Positions 39,046 to 48,191 of a stretch of 59,434 bases of DNA are shown here, piece after piece. Location of the stretch: positions 1 through 59,434 of the forward strand of contig CAMHJQ010000020.1 of assembly GCA_946185485.1 (NCBI GenBank), given 5' to 3'. The position numbers and the translations under genes were made by a program. This DNA is from an uncultured Prevotellaceae bacterium (GTDB lineage: Bacteria > Bacteroidota > Bacteroidia > Bacteroidales > Bacteroidaceae). The notes below the pieces were generated by a model. It searched no databases and was not told where the DNA came from. It saw nothing but the letters and a program-made list of their open reading frames with translations. Numbering within the stretch: the first letter of the stretch is position 1; every line of letters begins with the position of its first letter.

Positions 39046-41001
39046 ATGGCACACGAACATCATCATCATTGTCAGCATGGATGTCATCATGATCATCATC
39101 ACGGACATCATCATGAGCATCATCACGGGCATGGGTCGCACCGGCAGCTATGGCTGATTGCCGTCACGCTGTTGCTGCTGATTGGCGCCGTCGTCGTCGA
39201 GCATTCTTGGCGGTTGGCAGTGTGGCAACTGCTGCTGGTCTATCTGATACCTTATTTATTAATAGGGTGGGGCACGCTGAGGGAAGCTGCTGAGGGATTG
39301 CTGCGCGGCGACCCTTTCAACGAGCACTTCCTGATGGCCGTAGCGACCATTGGCGCCCTTGGCATCGGTTTCCTGCCAGGGGCTGAAACGGAATTTGCCG
39401 AGGCGGTTTTTGTCATGTTGTTCTTCCAGGTGGGCGAACTCTTTGAGGGTTATGCCGAGGGGAAGAGCCGGGAGAGCATAGCCCACCTCATGGATATCCG
39501 GCCGGATGTGGCGAATGTAGAGCAGTCAGAAACCAGTGTGGTTGCTGTCAGCCCCGAGGAGGTGTCCATTGGTACCACCATCGTGGTCAGGCCAGGTGAA
39601 AAGGTACCATTGGACGGCATTGTACTCAGTGGCGTGTCATCGCTCAACACAATGGCACTGACGGGCGAGAGCCTGCCCCGCGAAGTCACAGAGGGCGACG
39701 AGGTGGTATCGGGATGTATTAATCTCAGTGGTGTGCTGCGTGTGCGCACTACTAAGACTTTCGGTGAAAGCACGGTATCGAAGATTATCCACTTGGTCGA
39801 AGATGCTGCTGAGCACAAGTCGCAGAGCGAGACGTTCATCACCAAGTTTGCACGCATCTATACGCCCATCGTGGTATTCCTGGCCATTGCCATTGCTACG
39901 ATTCCCACTTTGTTGGGAGGCAGTTTCGTGACGTGGCTCTACCGTGCCCTGATGTTTCTGGTGGTGAGTTGTCCCTGTGCATTGGTCATCAGCGTTCCGC
40001 TCACCTTCTTCGGAGGTATTGGGGGAGCATCACGGAAGGGTATTCTGGTGAAAGGTGCCAACTATCTTGACATTCTCAGCAAGGTGGATACAGTAGTGTT
40101 CGACAAGACGGGTACACTGACGCATGGCCGTTTTGCCGTTGAGGCCGTCCATCCCGACAAGTGCGACGAACATCAGCTGTTGCATCTGGCAGCCCATGTG
40201 GAACATTTCAGCACGCATCCCATCGGTGCCGCCCTCCGCGACGCCTTCCCCGACGAGGCCACTGACGGTTGCGGGGTAAGTGACGTAGAAGAGGTAGCAG
40301 GCAAGGGTATCCGTGCCAAAGTGGGTGAGCAGATAGTCTGTGTAGGCAATACGAAGATGATGGATGCCGTAGGTGCCAAGTGGCACGACTGTCACGACGA
40401 TGCAGGCACCATCATCCATGTCGCCATAGACGGTAGCTATGCTGGCCACATCGTCATCAACGACGTGGTGAAGGACGACAGCCAGGAGGCTATTGCTGCG
40501 CTGAAGGCACTGGGTGTGAAGAAAACCGTGATGCTGACTGGCGACCGCGAGGATGTGGCATGCCGTGTAGCCCGGCAACTGGCACTCGACGAATACCATG
40601 CCGAACTACTGCCTGCCGACAAGGTAGAGCAGCTCGCTGCCCATCTCTCACCACTCACCGCTTCAAAAGTGGCTTTTGTGGGCGATGGCATCAACGATGC
40701 CCCTGTGCTGGCCCGTGCCGATGTTGGAATAGCCATGGGCGGACTGGGTAGCGACGCTGCCATTGAGGCTGCTGACGTGGTGCTGATGGACGACCATCCG
40801 TCGAAGATTGCTACCGCCATCAGCATAGCCCGCCGTACGCTGGCCATAGCCCGTCAGAACATCGGCTTTGCCATTGGCGTAAAGGTGGCCGTACTGTTGC
40901 TGGCTGCCGTAGGTATAGCCACCATGTGGATGGCGGTCTTTGCCGACGTAGGTGTCACTGTGCTGGCTGTGCTTAACGCCATGCGTGCCTTGAGGGCATA
41001 A
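39046..41001 (+). CDS. Heavy-metal P1B-type ATPase with His-rich N-terminus
   Basis: 651 residues. The first 35 residues are almost half His (clusters such as HEHHHHCQHGCHHDHHH), replacing the usual HMA domain. Membrane helices follow, with the transport motif S-C-P-C-A near 308-312, phosphorylation site DKTGTLT (Asp about 353), the HP motif STHPIG, TGDRED and GDGINDAPVLA. CPC plus a His-rich tail indicates Zn/Cd/Co/Pb export (CadA/ZntA class). Divergent from a Fur-family gene, so it is probably regulated by it. Confidence 0.92.
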   Translation: MAHEHHHHCQHGCHHDHHHGHHHEHHHGHGSHRQLWLIAVTLLLLIGAVVVEHSWRLAVWQLLLVYLIPYLLIGWGTLREAAEGLLRGDPFNEHFLMAVATIGALGIGFLPGAETEFAEAVFVMLFFQVGELFEGYAEGKSRESIAHLMDIRPDVANVEQSETSVVAVSPEEVSIGTTIVVRPGEKVPLDGIVLSGVSSLNTMALTGESLPREVTEGDEVVSGCINLSGVLRVRTTKTFGESTVSKIIHLVEDAAEHKSQSETFITKFARIYTPIVVFLAIAIATIPTLLGGSFVTWLYRALMFLVVSCPCALVISVPLTFFGGIGGASRKGILVKGANYLDILSKVDTVVFDKTGTLTHGRFAVEAVHPDKCDEHQLLHLAAHVEHFSTHPIGAALRDAFPDEATDGCGVSDVEEVAGKGIRAKVGEQIVCVGNTKMMDAVGAKWHDCHDDAGTIIHVAIDGSYAGHIVINDVVKDDSQEAIAALKALGVKKTVMLTGDREDVACRVARQLALDEYHAELLPADKVEQLAAHLSPLTASKVAFVGDGINDAPVLARADVGIAMGGLGSDAAIEAADVVLMDDHPSKIATAISIARRTLAIARQNIGFAIGVKVAVLLLAAVGIATMWMAVFADVGVTVLAVLNAMRALRA

Positions 41002-41031
41002 TTCTTCGGTTTGCAGAAGATTCCCTGCTGA

Positions 41032-41337
41032 CTATACCTCGAAGTCGAGGCATGAGCGCTGGACGGTGTAAGGACGTACCTTGCCGTTGGCGACAGCGAC
41101 GTGTTCGGGATGAACGGCATAGCCCTTCAGGGCTTCCTCGCTCTCCAGAGTGCTGTCAAGCATGACGTCAGCATTCGATGATGCCAGACGTCCGTCAATG
41201 TGTACCTTGACATCGATGAGTCCGGGAACCTTGCCAACCAGGCCTTCGAGACCTTCCTTGATACCAGCCTTGACGGCCTTCTTCTCTTCTTCTGAGAGTT
41301 CTGGATTCAATGTCCAGAGAATAATGTGCTTAACCAT
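41032..41337 (-). CDS. Dabb-family (stress-responsive A/B barrel) protein
   Basis: 101 residues from ATG 41337; the longer frame includes a repeat tract and is rejected. VKHIILWTLNPELSEEEK at the start, VPGLIDVKVHIDG in the middle and YAVHPEHVAVANG near the end are typical of the dimeric alpha/beta-barrel Dabb family. Role unknown; cytoplasmic. Convergent with the ATPase gene and 30 bases from its stop. Confidence 0.85.
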   Translation of the reverse strand: MVKHIILWTLNPELSEEEKKAVKAGIKEGLEGLVGKVPGLIDVKVHIDGRLASSNADVMLDSTLESEEALKGYAVHPEHVAVANGKVRPYTVQRSCLDFEV

Positions 41338-41339
41338 GT

Positions 41340-41376
41340 TTATTTGAAATTTGAAGTTTGAAATTTGAAATTTGAT
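41340..41376. repeat. 7-bp-periodic tract (TTTGAAA)
   Basis: About five units of TTTGAAA/TTTGAAG fill the gap between the RluA-type gene's stop and the Dabb start. Confidence 0.8.
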
Positions 41377-41378
41377 AT

Positions 41379-42797
41379 TTATGATTTGTCTTTCGTCTGA
41401 AAGGTAGGCTGCGATATCAAATGCATCTGCTTGCCGGTCACTGGATGTGCGAACCATATCTCGGCGGCATGGAGCATCAGGCGGCTGCCCTTGGTGCCGT
41501 AGAGCTCGTCGCCGACAATGGGACGGCCCAGACCGTCGGGGTGTGCACAGTGGATGCGCAACTGGTGGGTGCGGCCTGTCTGGGGATAGAGCGCTACTAA
41601 ATGAGGGCTCATAAACTCGTAATCAGTCACCGCTCGCTTGCCGTGCTCCAGGTCTACCACCTGTCGCGGACGATTCATGGGGTCAGGACGCAGCGGTAGC
41701 GAGATAGTCCCACTTCCATCATCCCTCTTCCCTCTTTCCTCCAACATCGCTATGTACTTCTTCTTCACTTGGCGCTTGATGAACTGCTCCTGCAGGGGGA
41801 GGTAGGCTTCCTTGCTCTTGCATACGATGAGCAGGCCGCTAGTACCCATGTCTAAGCGGTGGGCGACAATGCTGCCGGGGTAGCGCTGTTGCATGACCTT
41901 CTCTACGCTGTATTCCTCGATGAGGCCGGGTACGGACAGCATGCCGCTGGGCTTGTTGACCACTATCAGGTGGTCGTCTTCGTAGACCACGGGAATGTCC
42001 ATGCGCTGAAGACCCAGCGTCTCAGGGGAGGGGTCGACGTCGAGCCCTTGCAGCATCCATGTCAGGATGGGTTTGCACTTGCCACGGCAGGCGGGATAGT
42101 AGTTCAGATGCTGGCGCAGCTCCTCCTTGGTAGACTGTCCCCACCAGAACTCCGCCATGCAGAGGGGTTTCAGGCCATGCTGGTAGGCATACTGTAACAG
42201 TTTCGGTGCACAGCAGTCGCCTGTGCCGCCAGGTGGTAGCGGGTACTTCTGGCGTAGCTTCTCCTTATTATAATAGGACTGCCAGATGTCCACCAAGTCT
42301 TTCGACTCCCCACGGGCATTCAGCAACTGGTACTGGTGGAACAGCCATTGCTGCAACTCCTGGGAGAGGAGCCTCCCCCTGTCCACCTCCGAAGAGAGAG
42401 AGGACTGATGAAGCATCGATATTTCCCGTTCCTTCGTTTTGAAGTAGCCATCGGGCTGTTGGGCGTCGTAGACTGGCGGCACGAAATAGGGCCAATCGTT
42501 GCGTCCGGCCAGCAGACCGCTATACGCTGCCAGAAAGCCCAACTGCACTTTGTCGCTGTTGCTTGGCCTTTCACCTCTCGTCACTGACCTCTCAACGATA
42601 AGCACACCGAACATTTTCCCACGGTCGGCATCCTCGCGGATGTCCGGATGGCAGGCGATATATGCCTGCACCTCCTTAGCCGCTAATTGGCACAGCGGGT
42701 GCGGCTCGTAGCAGAAAGGATAGGTGAAGTGTGCGGGAGGTGGCACGTCTGCTATCAGTGGGTGCAGTTCGGGGGGCGTTATTTCATCTGGCGTCAT
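41379..42797 (-). CDS. RluA-family pseudouridine synthase with N-terminal extension
   Basis: 472 residues from ATG 42797; the longer frame to 42857 would include the -7 box (42813-42821) and is rejected. The catalytic part is residues about 270-470: DDHLIVVNKPSGMLSVPG, AHRLDMGTSGLLIVCKS with the catalytic Asp, and YPQTGRTHQLRIHCAHPD. The first 250 residues, helical and Gln/Trp-rich, are an extension seen in long Bacteroidota homologues and may recognise RNA. It isomerises uridine in rRNA or tRNA; exact site unknown. Confidence 0.88.
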   Translation of the reverse strand: MTPDEITPPELHPLIADVPPPAHFTYPFCYEPHPLCQLAAKEVQAYIACHPDIREDADRGKMFGVLIVERSVTRGERPSNSDKVQLGFLAAYSGLLAGRNDWPYFVPPVYDAQQPDGYFKTKEREISMLHQSSLSSEVDRGRLLSQELQQWLFHQYQLLNARGESKDLVDIWQSYYNKEKLRQKYPLPPGGTGDCCAPKLLQYAYQHGLKPLCMAEFWWGQSTKEELRQHLNYYPACRGKCKPILTWMLQGLDVDPSPETLGLQRMDIPVVYEDDHLIVVNKPSGMLSVPGLIEEYSVEKVMQQRYPGSIVAHRLDMGTSGLLIVCKSKEAYLPLQEQFIKRQVKKKYIAMLEERGKRDDGSGTISLPLRPDPMNRPRQVVDLEHGKRAVTDYEFMSPHLVALYPQTGRTHQLRIHCAHPDGLGRPIVGDELYGTKGSRLMLHAAEIWFAHPVTGKQMHLISQPTFQTKDKS

Positions 42798-42812
42798 CTC
42801 AAGCAATTTGCT

Positions 42813-42821
42813 GCAAAGATA
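42813..42821 (-). promoter_or_regulatory. -7 box of the RluA-type gene
   Basis: Minus strand TATCTTTGC, 15 bases before ATG 42797. It supports the shorter start. Confidence 0.5.
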
Positions 42822-42905
42822 ATGAATAATCTGGAATTCTCCAAGTTTATGCCCCATGTTTTACTGACAACCATAGCAACTTGGATTAACTTTTTCTAAT
42901 AAATG

Positions 42906-42938
42906 TTTGGTGGATTCAGAAATAATGCGTATTTTTGC
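42906..42938 (+). promoter_or_regulatory. Promoter of the secreted beta-helix protein
   Basis: TTTG at 42906-42909, 20-base spacer, TATTTTTGC at 42930-42938: perfect consensus with a 65-base leader. Confidence 0.8.
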
Positions 42939-43003
42939 AACACCTTAAAACAAATTACGAAACGTATATACTTTATTAATATTAACTTTAAAACAAATCG
43001 CTT

Positions 43004-46000
43004 ATGAAGAAAAAACTTACACTTGTGTGTTTGGCATTCTTGGCTATTGCTGCTGTCGCAGTTAATACCGCCAAGAGGGCTGCAGGAGATGTGTTCTCTG
43101 ATGATTTCAGCTACGTAACGGGTAGTGAATCATTCAAGGGAGGTTCTGGGGAAGATTGGACAGGAGGTATTGCTGCCATCAAGATTCAAAGTAGTAATGC
43201 AGAACATGAGGATGCTGCTGTCAAAGCTGCTTTTGAAGCATTTAAGAATAAATGGCAAACATCTGATTTGAGCAATGCCTATTATGGCGATAAGTGCATT
43301 AAGTTGGGTACGTCCAGTAACGACGGTAAAATGACCACAGTTGCTCTTTCCAATCTCAATGGTGCTGCAGTTGTAAAAATTAGTGCTGCAGGATGGGGAG
43401 CAGGAACCAATAAGATGAAGGTGTCCATTTCTGATGGTGGTACTATTTCTGGCGAAGAGGTAACTGTTACAAATAAAGAGTATAAGGAATTCACTTATAA
43501 TATCAGTGATGGTACCAGTGAGTCAAAAATTACTATTTCAGGACGTCGTTTGTTTATCAAGAGTGTTGAAATCTCTGGCGCTGCAGCACCAGCCGTTGCT
43601 GCTCCTACGATTTCTGGTGAGACACCATTTGCTGAGCAGACAACTGTGACTTTGGCTTGCACGACAGAAGGTGCAGAGATTTTCTACACCACCAATGGCA
43701 GTGAGCCCACTGCTGCGAGTACCAAGTATGCAGAGCCTTTCGTGCTGAAAGCAACTGCCACAGTGAAGGCTATTGCCATCAAGGGTGACAGTCAGAGTGA
43801 GATTGCCTCCAAGGATTTCATCTGCTCTACGGCTCCTGATCTGGCAGCCCTGAATGTACTTCCTGATAAAACAGCATTTACATTTACTGGTGAGGTGCTG
43901 GTTGTTGCCAAGCCGACAGCTAAGTATGTCTATGTGAGGGACGCTAAGGGTTCAAGTTTGATATACGACGCTAAGGGCGAGAAGACCGCAGCTGCAGAAG
44001 TCGGTAAGACGATTGCTGCCAACTGGACTGGTCAGGTGAGCATCTTCAAAGAGTTGTTTGAGGCTGTTCCTGATGATAATCTGGTGATGAAGGATGGCGA
44101 TCCCGTTGAGGTGAGTTATAAGACTGTTGGCTTGGGTGACGTTAAGGCTGAGAATGTCAACATGGTTGTTGCCTTGAGGGGTGTTAATTACACGATTGAT
44201 GAAAAGAAGAACATGAACATTACCAAGGGTGATGCTGTTGCTGTTGGCTACAATCAGTTCGGCCTGGAAATTGCTGCACCGGAAGAAGGCAAGACTTATA
44301 ATATGATAGGTGCTATTGGCCGATACAATGATAATATCCAGTTCCAGCCTATCTCCATTGAGGAGGCTATTCCTGTCGATAACATCGAGATTTCTCCCGA
44401 GAGCGGTGCTGACATTGCTGCTGTACTGTCGGCTGCCACTGAGGGTAAGAACGTCGGCAACATCACGATCAACCTGGCTGCCGGTGGCGCCTATACCACC
44501 AGTGCCTCTATTGTTGCTCCCGCCTCTGTAACCATCAATGGTAACGGCGCCACGATTGACGCCAGCGCACTGACTACTCCGTTCATCCAGATGGCAACGA
44601 TTGCCGAGGGTGCTGAACTGAACGAAAAGGATGCACTCGTCATTGACGGCATTACAATCAAGGATGTGACGGTGACCGGTCTGCCCTACCAGCTGATCTA
44701 TGGTAACAAGCAGAAGTATCTGATGAAGCAGCTGTTGGTTGAGAACTGTGTCATCGGTGTCAACGGTACTGCCAAGAAGACCGTCTTCGATTTCAATAGC
44801 GGTGGTAATGCTGCTGAGCTGATTATTGACAAGTCTACTCTGTGGGCCAATCCGTCCAACGAGCAGAATGGCGGTCTGTTCAGTTCTCAGAGCGGCCATG
44901 GCTCTATCCAGGATCTGGGTAGCGACAAGCAGCTGTTTGCTATTACAAACTCTACCATCTACAACATTGCCTGTGGCAAGACGACCAACAGCCAGCGCCG
45001 CAACAGTACTGCCGGTATGGAGTTCAAGGTTGAGAACAGCGTCATTGTCAACAGCGGCAAGAGCGGCCAGTTTGTCGTTGGCCTGAATGGTGGTGGTGCC
45101 AACAGTGCCCAGACTTACACCATCAGCAACAACATCTTCAACTTCGACGGTGCTGATGTCAGTGCTGCTGAGGAGGCCAAGGTTCAGGAGAAGATAGCTG
45201 ATGCAGCGTTTAACAGCATTGCCGGTGTCATTGCCTTCACAAGCCTTGAGACTCCCGACTTCGGTGGTGTATTCAAACTGGGTGATGGTGCTACGGCTCC
45301 CACTACACAGGTTGGTGACCCACGCTGGACGATTACCTACAAAGTGATGCCTGCTAACATCGAGATTTCTCCCGAGAGCGGTGCTGACATTGCTGCTGCC
45401 TTGACAGCTGCTGCTGAAGGTAAGAACGTCGGCAACATCACGATCAACCTGGCTGCCGGTGGCGCCTATACCACCAGTGCCTCTATTGTTGCTCCCGCCT
45501 CTGTAACCATCAATGGTAACGGCGCCACGATTGACGCCAGCGCACTGACTACTCCGTTCATCCAGATGGCAACGATTGCCGAGGGTGCTGAACTGAACGA
45601 AAAGGATGCACTCGTCATTGACGGCATTACAATCAAGGATGTGACGGTGACCGGTCTGCCCTACCAGCTGATCTATGGTAACAAGCAGAAGTATCTGATG
45701 AAGCAGCTGTTGGTTGAGAACTGTGTCATCGGTGTCAACGGTACTGCCAAGAAGACCGTCTTCGATTTCAATAGCGGTGGTAATGCTGCTGAGCTGATTA
45801 TTGACAAGTCTACTCTGTGGGCCAATCCGTCCAACGAGCAGAATGGCGGTCTGTTCAGTTCTCAGAGCGGCCATGGCTCTATCCAGGATCTGGGTAGCGA
45901 CAAGCAGCTGTTTGCTATTACAAACTCTACCATCTACAACATTGCCTGTGGCAAGACGACCAACAGCCAGCGCCGCAACAGTACTGCCGGTATGGAGTTC

Positions 46001-46816
46001 AAGGTTGAGAACAGCGTCATTGTCAACAGCGGCAAGAGCGGCCAGTTTGTCGTTGGCCTGAATGGTGGTGGTGCCAACAGTGCCCAGACTTACACCATCA
46101 GCAACAACATCTTCAACTTCGACGGTGCTGATGTCAGTGCTGCTGAGGAGGCCAAGGTTCAGGAGAAGATAGCTGATGCAGCGTTTAACAGCATTGCCGG
46201 TGTCATTGCCTTCACAAGCCTTGAGACTCCCGACTTCGGTGGTGTATTCAAACTGGGTGAGGGTGCTACGGCTCCCACTACACAGGTTGGTGACCCACGC
46301 TGGACGATTACCTACGAGAAGGATGCTCCTGCTAAGTTGTACCTCATTACAGGTAATTGGGATCGTACCAACATGATTGACGTTCCGTTCAATAATGAGA
46401 CTCAGGCGTACGAGTACGAGACTGCTCCGGAGGGTAAGATGTGGTTTGCATTTGCAGACAAGCAGCTGACTGCTGAGGAGGCTGAGGCTGATCCGAACTG
46501 GACCGACTTCAACACCAACCATCGCTATGCTATTGGTGCAGGTGATGTAGATGCATCGCTTAATGAGGCTCTGCCACTGCTTAAGATTGAGGGTACTCTT
46601 GTGCTGGAGCCTGTTCCTGCAGGTAAGGTCTATAAGATCAGCGTTGCTAAGGATTGGTCAACCGTTACCATCACTGTTGAGGATCCCACTGGCATCCAGA
46701 GCATCAGTTCTGACAAGTTTGCTGAGGGTGAGTGGTACACCATCCAGGGTGTCCGCGTTGAGAAGCCTGCAAAGGGTATCTTCATCCACAACGGACGTAA
46801 GGTTGTCGTCAAGTAA
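43004..46816 (+). CDS. Secreted multi-domain beta-helix protein, probable T9SS cargo
   Basis: 1270 residues. Signal peptide (MKKKLTLVCLAFLAIAAVAV). Then a beta-sandwich region (about 30-195), a chitobiase-type C-terminal domain (about 200-272: CTTEGAEIFYTTNGSEPT), an OB-like domain (about 280-455), two almost identical 325-residue right-handed beta-helix/DUF5123-like repeats (about 460-1109), a SusE/F-like domain (GNWDRTNMIDVPFNN) and a C-terminal GVRVEKPAKGIFIHNGRKVV tail. That tail resembles T9SS type A sorting domains, consistent with porU and porV in this window. Probably polysaccharide binding or degrading; no catalytic residue could be assigned. Confidence 0.8.
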   Translation: MKKKLTLVCLAFLAIAAVAVNTAKRAAGDVFSDDFSYVTGSESFKGGSGEDWTGGIAAIKIQSSNAEHEDAAVKAAFEAFKNKWQTSDLSNAYYGDKCIKLGTSSNDGKMTTVALSNLNGAAVVKISAAGWGAGTNKMKVSISDGGTISGEEVTVTNKEYKEFTYNISDGTSESKITISGRRLFIKSVEISGAAAPAVAAPTISGETPFAEQTTVTLACTTEGAEIFYTTNGSEPTAASTKYAEPFVLKATATVKAIAIKGDSQSEIASKDFICSTAPDLAALNVLPDKTAFTFTGEVLVVAKPTAKYVYVRDAKGSSLIYDAKGEKTAAAEVGKTIAANWTGQVSIFKELFEAVPDDNLVMKDGDPVEVSYKTVGLGDVKAENVNMVVALRGVNYTIDEKKNMNITKGDAVAVGYNQFGLEIAAPEEGKTYNMIGAIGRYNDNIQFQPISIEEAIPVDNIEISPESGADIAAVLSAATEGKNVGNITINLAAGGAYTTSASIVAPASVTINGNGATIDASALTTPFIQMATIAEGAELNEKDALVIDGITIKDVTVTGLPYQLIYGNKQKYLMKQLLVENCVIGVNGTAKKTVFDFNSGGNAAELIIDKSTLWANPSNEQNGGLFSSQSGHGSIQDLGSDKQLFAITNSTIYNIACGKTTNSQRRNSTAGMEFKVENSVIVNSGKSGQFVVGLNGGGANSAQTYTISNNIFNFDGADVSAAEEAKVQEKIADAAFNSIAGVIAFTSLETPDFGGVFKLGDGATAPTTQVGDPRWTITYKVMPANIEISPESGADIAAALTAAAEGKNVGNITINLAAGGAYTTSASIVAPASVTINGNGATIDASALTTPFIQMATIAEGAELNEKDALVIDGITIKDVTVTGLPYQLIYGNKQKYLMKQLLVENCVIGVNGTAKKTVFDFNSGGNAAELIIDKSTLWANPSNEQNGGLFSSQSGHGSIQDLGSDKQLFAITNSTIYNIACGKTTNSQRRNSTAGMEFKVENSVIVNSGKSGQFVVGLNGGGANSAQTYTISNNIFNFDGADVSAAEEAKVQEKIADAAFNSIAGVIAFTSLETPDFGGVFKLGEGATAPTTQVGDPRWTITYEKDAPAKLYLITGNWDRTNMIDVPFNNETQAYEYETAPEGKMWFAFADKQLTAEEAEADPNWTDFNTNHRYAIGAGDVDASLNEALPLLKIEGTLVLEPVPAGKVYKISVAKDWSTVTITVEDPTGIQSISSDKFAEGEWYTIQGVRVEKPAKGIFIHNGRKVVVK
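44381..46330 (+). repeat. Tandem 975-bp duplication inside the beta-helix gene
   Basis: Copy 1 44381-45355, copy 2 45356-46330, offset exactly 975 bp (325 codons). They differ in about 25 bases near the start and then appear identical for about 870 bp save one change (GGTGAT/GGTGAG). A very recent in-frame duplication, or an active gene-conversion tract. Confidence 0.95.
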
Positions 46817-46855
46817 AATCATGAATTTCTCTGATTAGACGAAATTACGAAAAAA

Positions 46856-46899
46856 GTGACAATCCGTTTGGCGGGTTGTCACTTTTTTTGTAATTTTGC
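46856..46899 (+). terminator. Terminator fused to the next gene's promoter
   Basis: GTGACAATCCG pairs with CGGGTTGTCAC (46872-46882) and is followed by seven Ts, ending the beta-helix gene. The hairpin loop holds TTTG (46867-46870), which is exactly 20 bases before TAATTTTGC (46891-46899), a consensus promoter for the next gene. Confidence 0.8.
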
Positions 46900-46906
46900 A
46901 GGCAAT

Positions 46907-48058
46907 ATGAAAAACGCTATTGACATCCGTCGTATGGAAGGACTGAAGGGACTAAAGGAGTTCGTTCAGTTTCGCTATGATATGTATCGTGACTGTCCGT
47001 GGGCAGTGCCGTTTCTCTATTCGGAGGAGATAAATACGCTGAGCAGTGATAAGAATGCCGCCTTCGAGTGTTGCGAGGCTGACTATTTCATGGCCTATCG
47101 GGATGGTAAGCCTGTAGGACGCGTGGCTGCTATCATCAACCACCGTGCCAACGAGCGCTGGCAGCGCAAGCAGGTACGCTTCGGCTGGCTTGACTTCGTG
47201 GATGACATGGAAGTGTCGAAGGCGTTGATGGAATGTGTGGAAAGGTGGGGCCGAGAGCGTGGCATGAAAGAGATGGTGGGTCCGCTGGGCTTCACCGACA
47301 TGGACCGCGAGGGCCTGCTCATCGAGGGCTTTGAGGAAGACGCCACGATGTATATCAACTACAACTACCCTTACTACCAGCAGCACCTGGAGTCGCTGGC
47401 GGGCTTCGAGAAGGACAACGACTATATGGAGTATAAGGTGAAGGTTCCCGAGGTGGTGCCCGACAAATTCCATAAGATAGGTGAGATGATTACGAAACGT
47501 TATAACCTGCATGTGAAGAAGTTTACCCGCAAGGAACTGCTGGAGGGCGGTAAGGGACACGAGATTTTCGATATTATCAATATCACCTATAACGACCTGT
47601 ATGGCTATTCACAGTTGAGCGACCGACAGATTAACCAGCTGGTGAATGACTATATTAAGATAGCCGACCTGAATCTGGTTACGGGCATTGAGGACTGGAA
47701 CACCCCTGATCATAAGTTGGTCGGATTCGGCATCACATTCCCTTCCTTTACTGCTGCCCTACGTAAGACACGCGACGGTCGTCTGCTGCCCTTTGGCTGG
47801 TGGCACCTGCTGCGCACGCTGAAATGGCACAAGACCAAGGTCGTTGACCTGTTGCTGATTGGCGTATTGCCTGAGTATCGCCAAAAAGGAGCCAACTCGC
47901 TGATTTTTGACGACTTGATACAATGGTTTCAGCGCTATCATTTCGAGTATGCTGAGGCCATGCAGCAGATGGAGACTAACGAAGGAGTACGCTCACAGTG
48001 GCAGTATCTGGAGTCCCGTATCCACCGCAAGCACAGGTGCTATCGGAAGAAATTGTAA
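46907..48058 (+). CDS. GNAT-like acyltransferase-type protein
   Basis: 383 residues from ATG 46907, eight bases behind its promoter; the longer frame from 46856 would run through the terminator and is rejected. The protein is cytoplasmic with a GNAT-like arrangement in two halves: FMAYRDGKPVGRVAAIINHR and FGWLDFVDD first, then VVDLLLIGVLPEYRQKGANS, an acetyl-CoA-loop-like segment (R-x-K-G-A). Bacteroidota proteins of this length are usually annotated as N-acetyltransferases of unknown substrate. No transport or signal sequence. Confidence 0.65.
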   Translation: MKNAIDIRRMEGLKGLKEFVQFRYDMYRDCPWAVPFLYSEEINTLSSDKNAAFECCEADYFMAYRDGKPVGRVAAIINHRANERWQRKQVRFGWLDFVDDMEVSKALMECVERWGRERGMKEMVGPLGFTDMDREGLLIEGFEEDATMYINYNYPYYQQHLESLAGFEKDNDYMEYKVKVPEVVPDKFHKIGEMITKRYNLHVKKFTRKELLEGGKGHEIFDIINITYNDLYGYSQLSDRQINQLVNDYIKIADLNLVTGIEDWNTPDHKLVGFGITFPSFTAALRKTRDGRLLPFGWWHLLRTLKWHKTKVVDLLLIGVLPEYRQKGANSLIFDDLIQWFQRYHFEYAEAMQQMETNEGVRSQWQYLESRIHRKHRCYRKKL

Positions 48059-48095
48059 TACAACTCCTTTAGTATAACGATAGCTTATTTATTAT

Positions 48096-48186
48096 AACGA
48101 CAACTTGGACAACTAAGACAACTTTTTTTATTCAACATAGAGTTAGACTGTTGAATTAGGTTGTCTTAGTTGTCCAAGTTGTCGTT
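48096..48186. repeat. Long inverted repeat between convergent genes
   Basis: 27-bp perfect arms (48096-48122 and 48160-48186), with an inner TTCAAC/GTTGAA stem in the loop. Each arm is itself a 9-bp direct repeat of GACAACT(nn). It sits between convergent genes and probably terminates both, though it is much longer than usual. Confidence 0.8.
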
Positions 48187-48191
48187 TGTCA

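Noticed and set aside
43952..46522. 856-codon open frame antisense to the beta-helix gene
   Set aside because: It mirrors the codon bias of the real gene on the other strand, repeats with the 975-bp duplication, and has no start context or recognisable domain.
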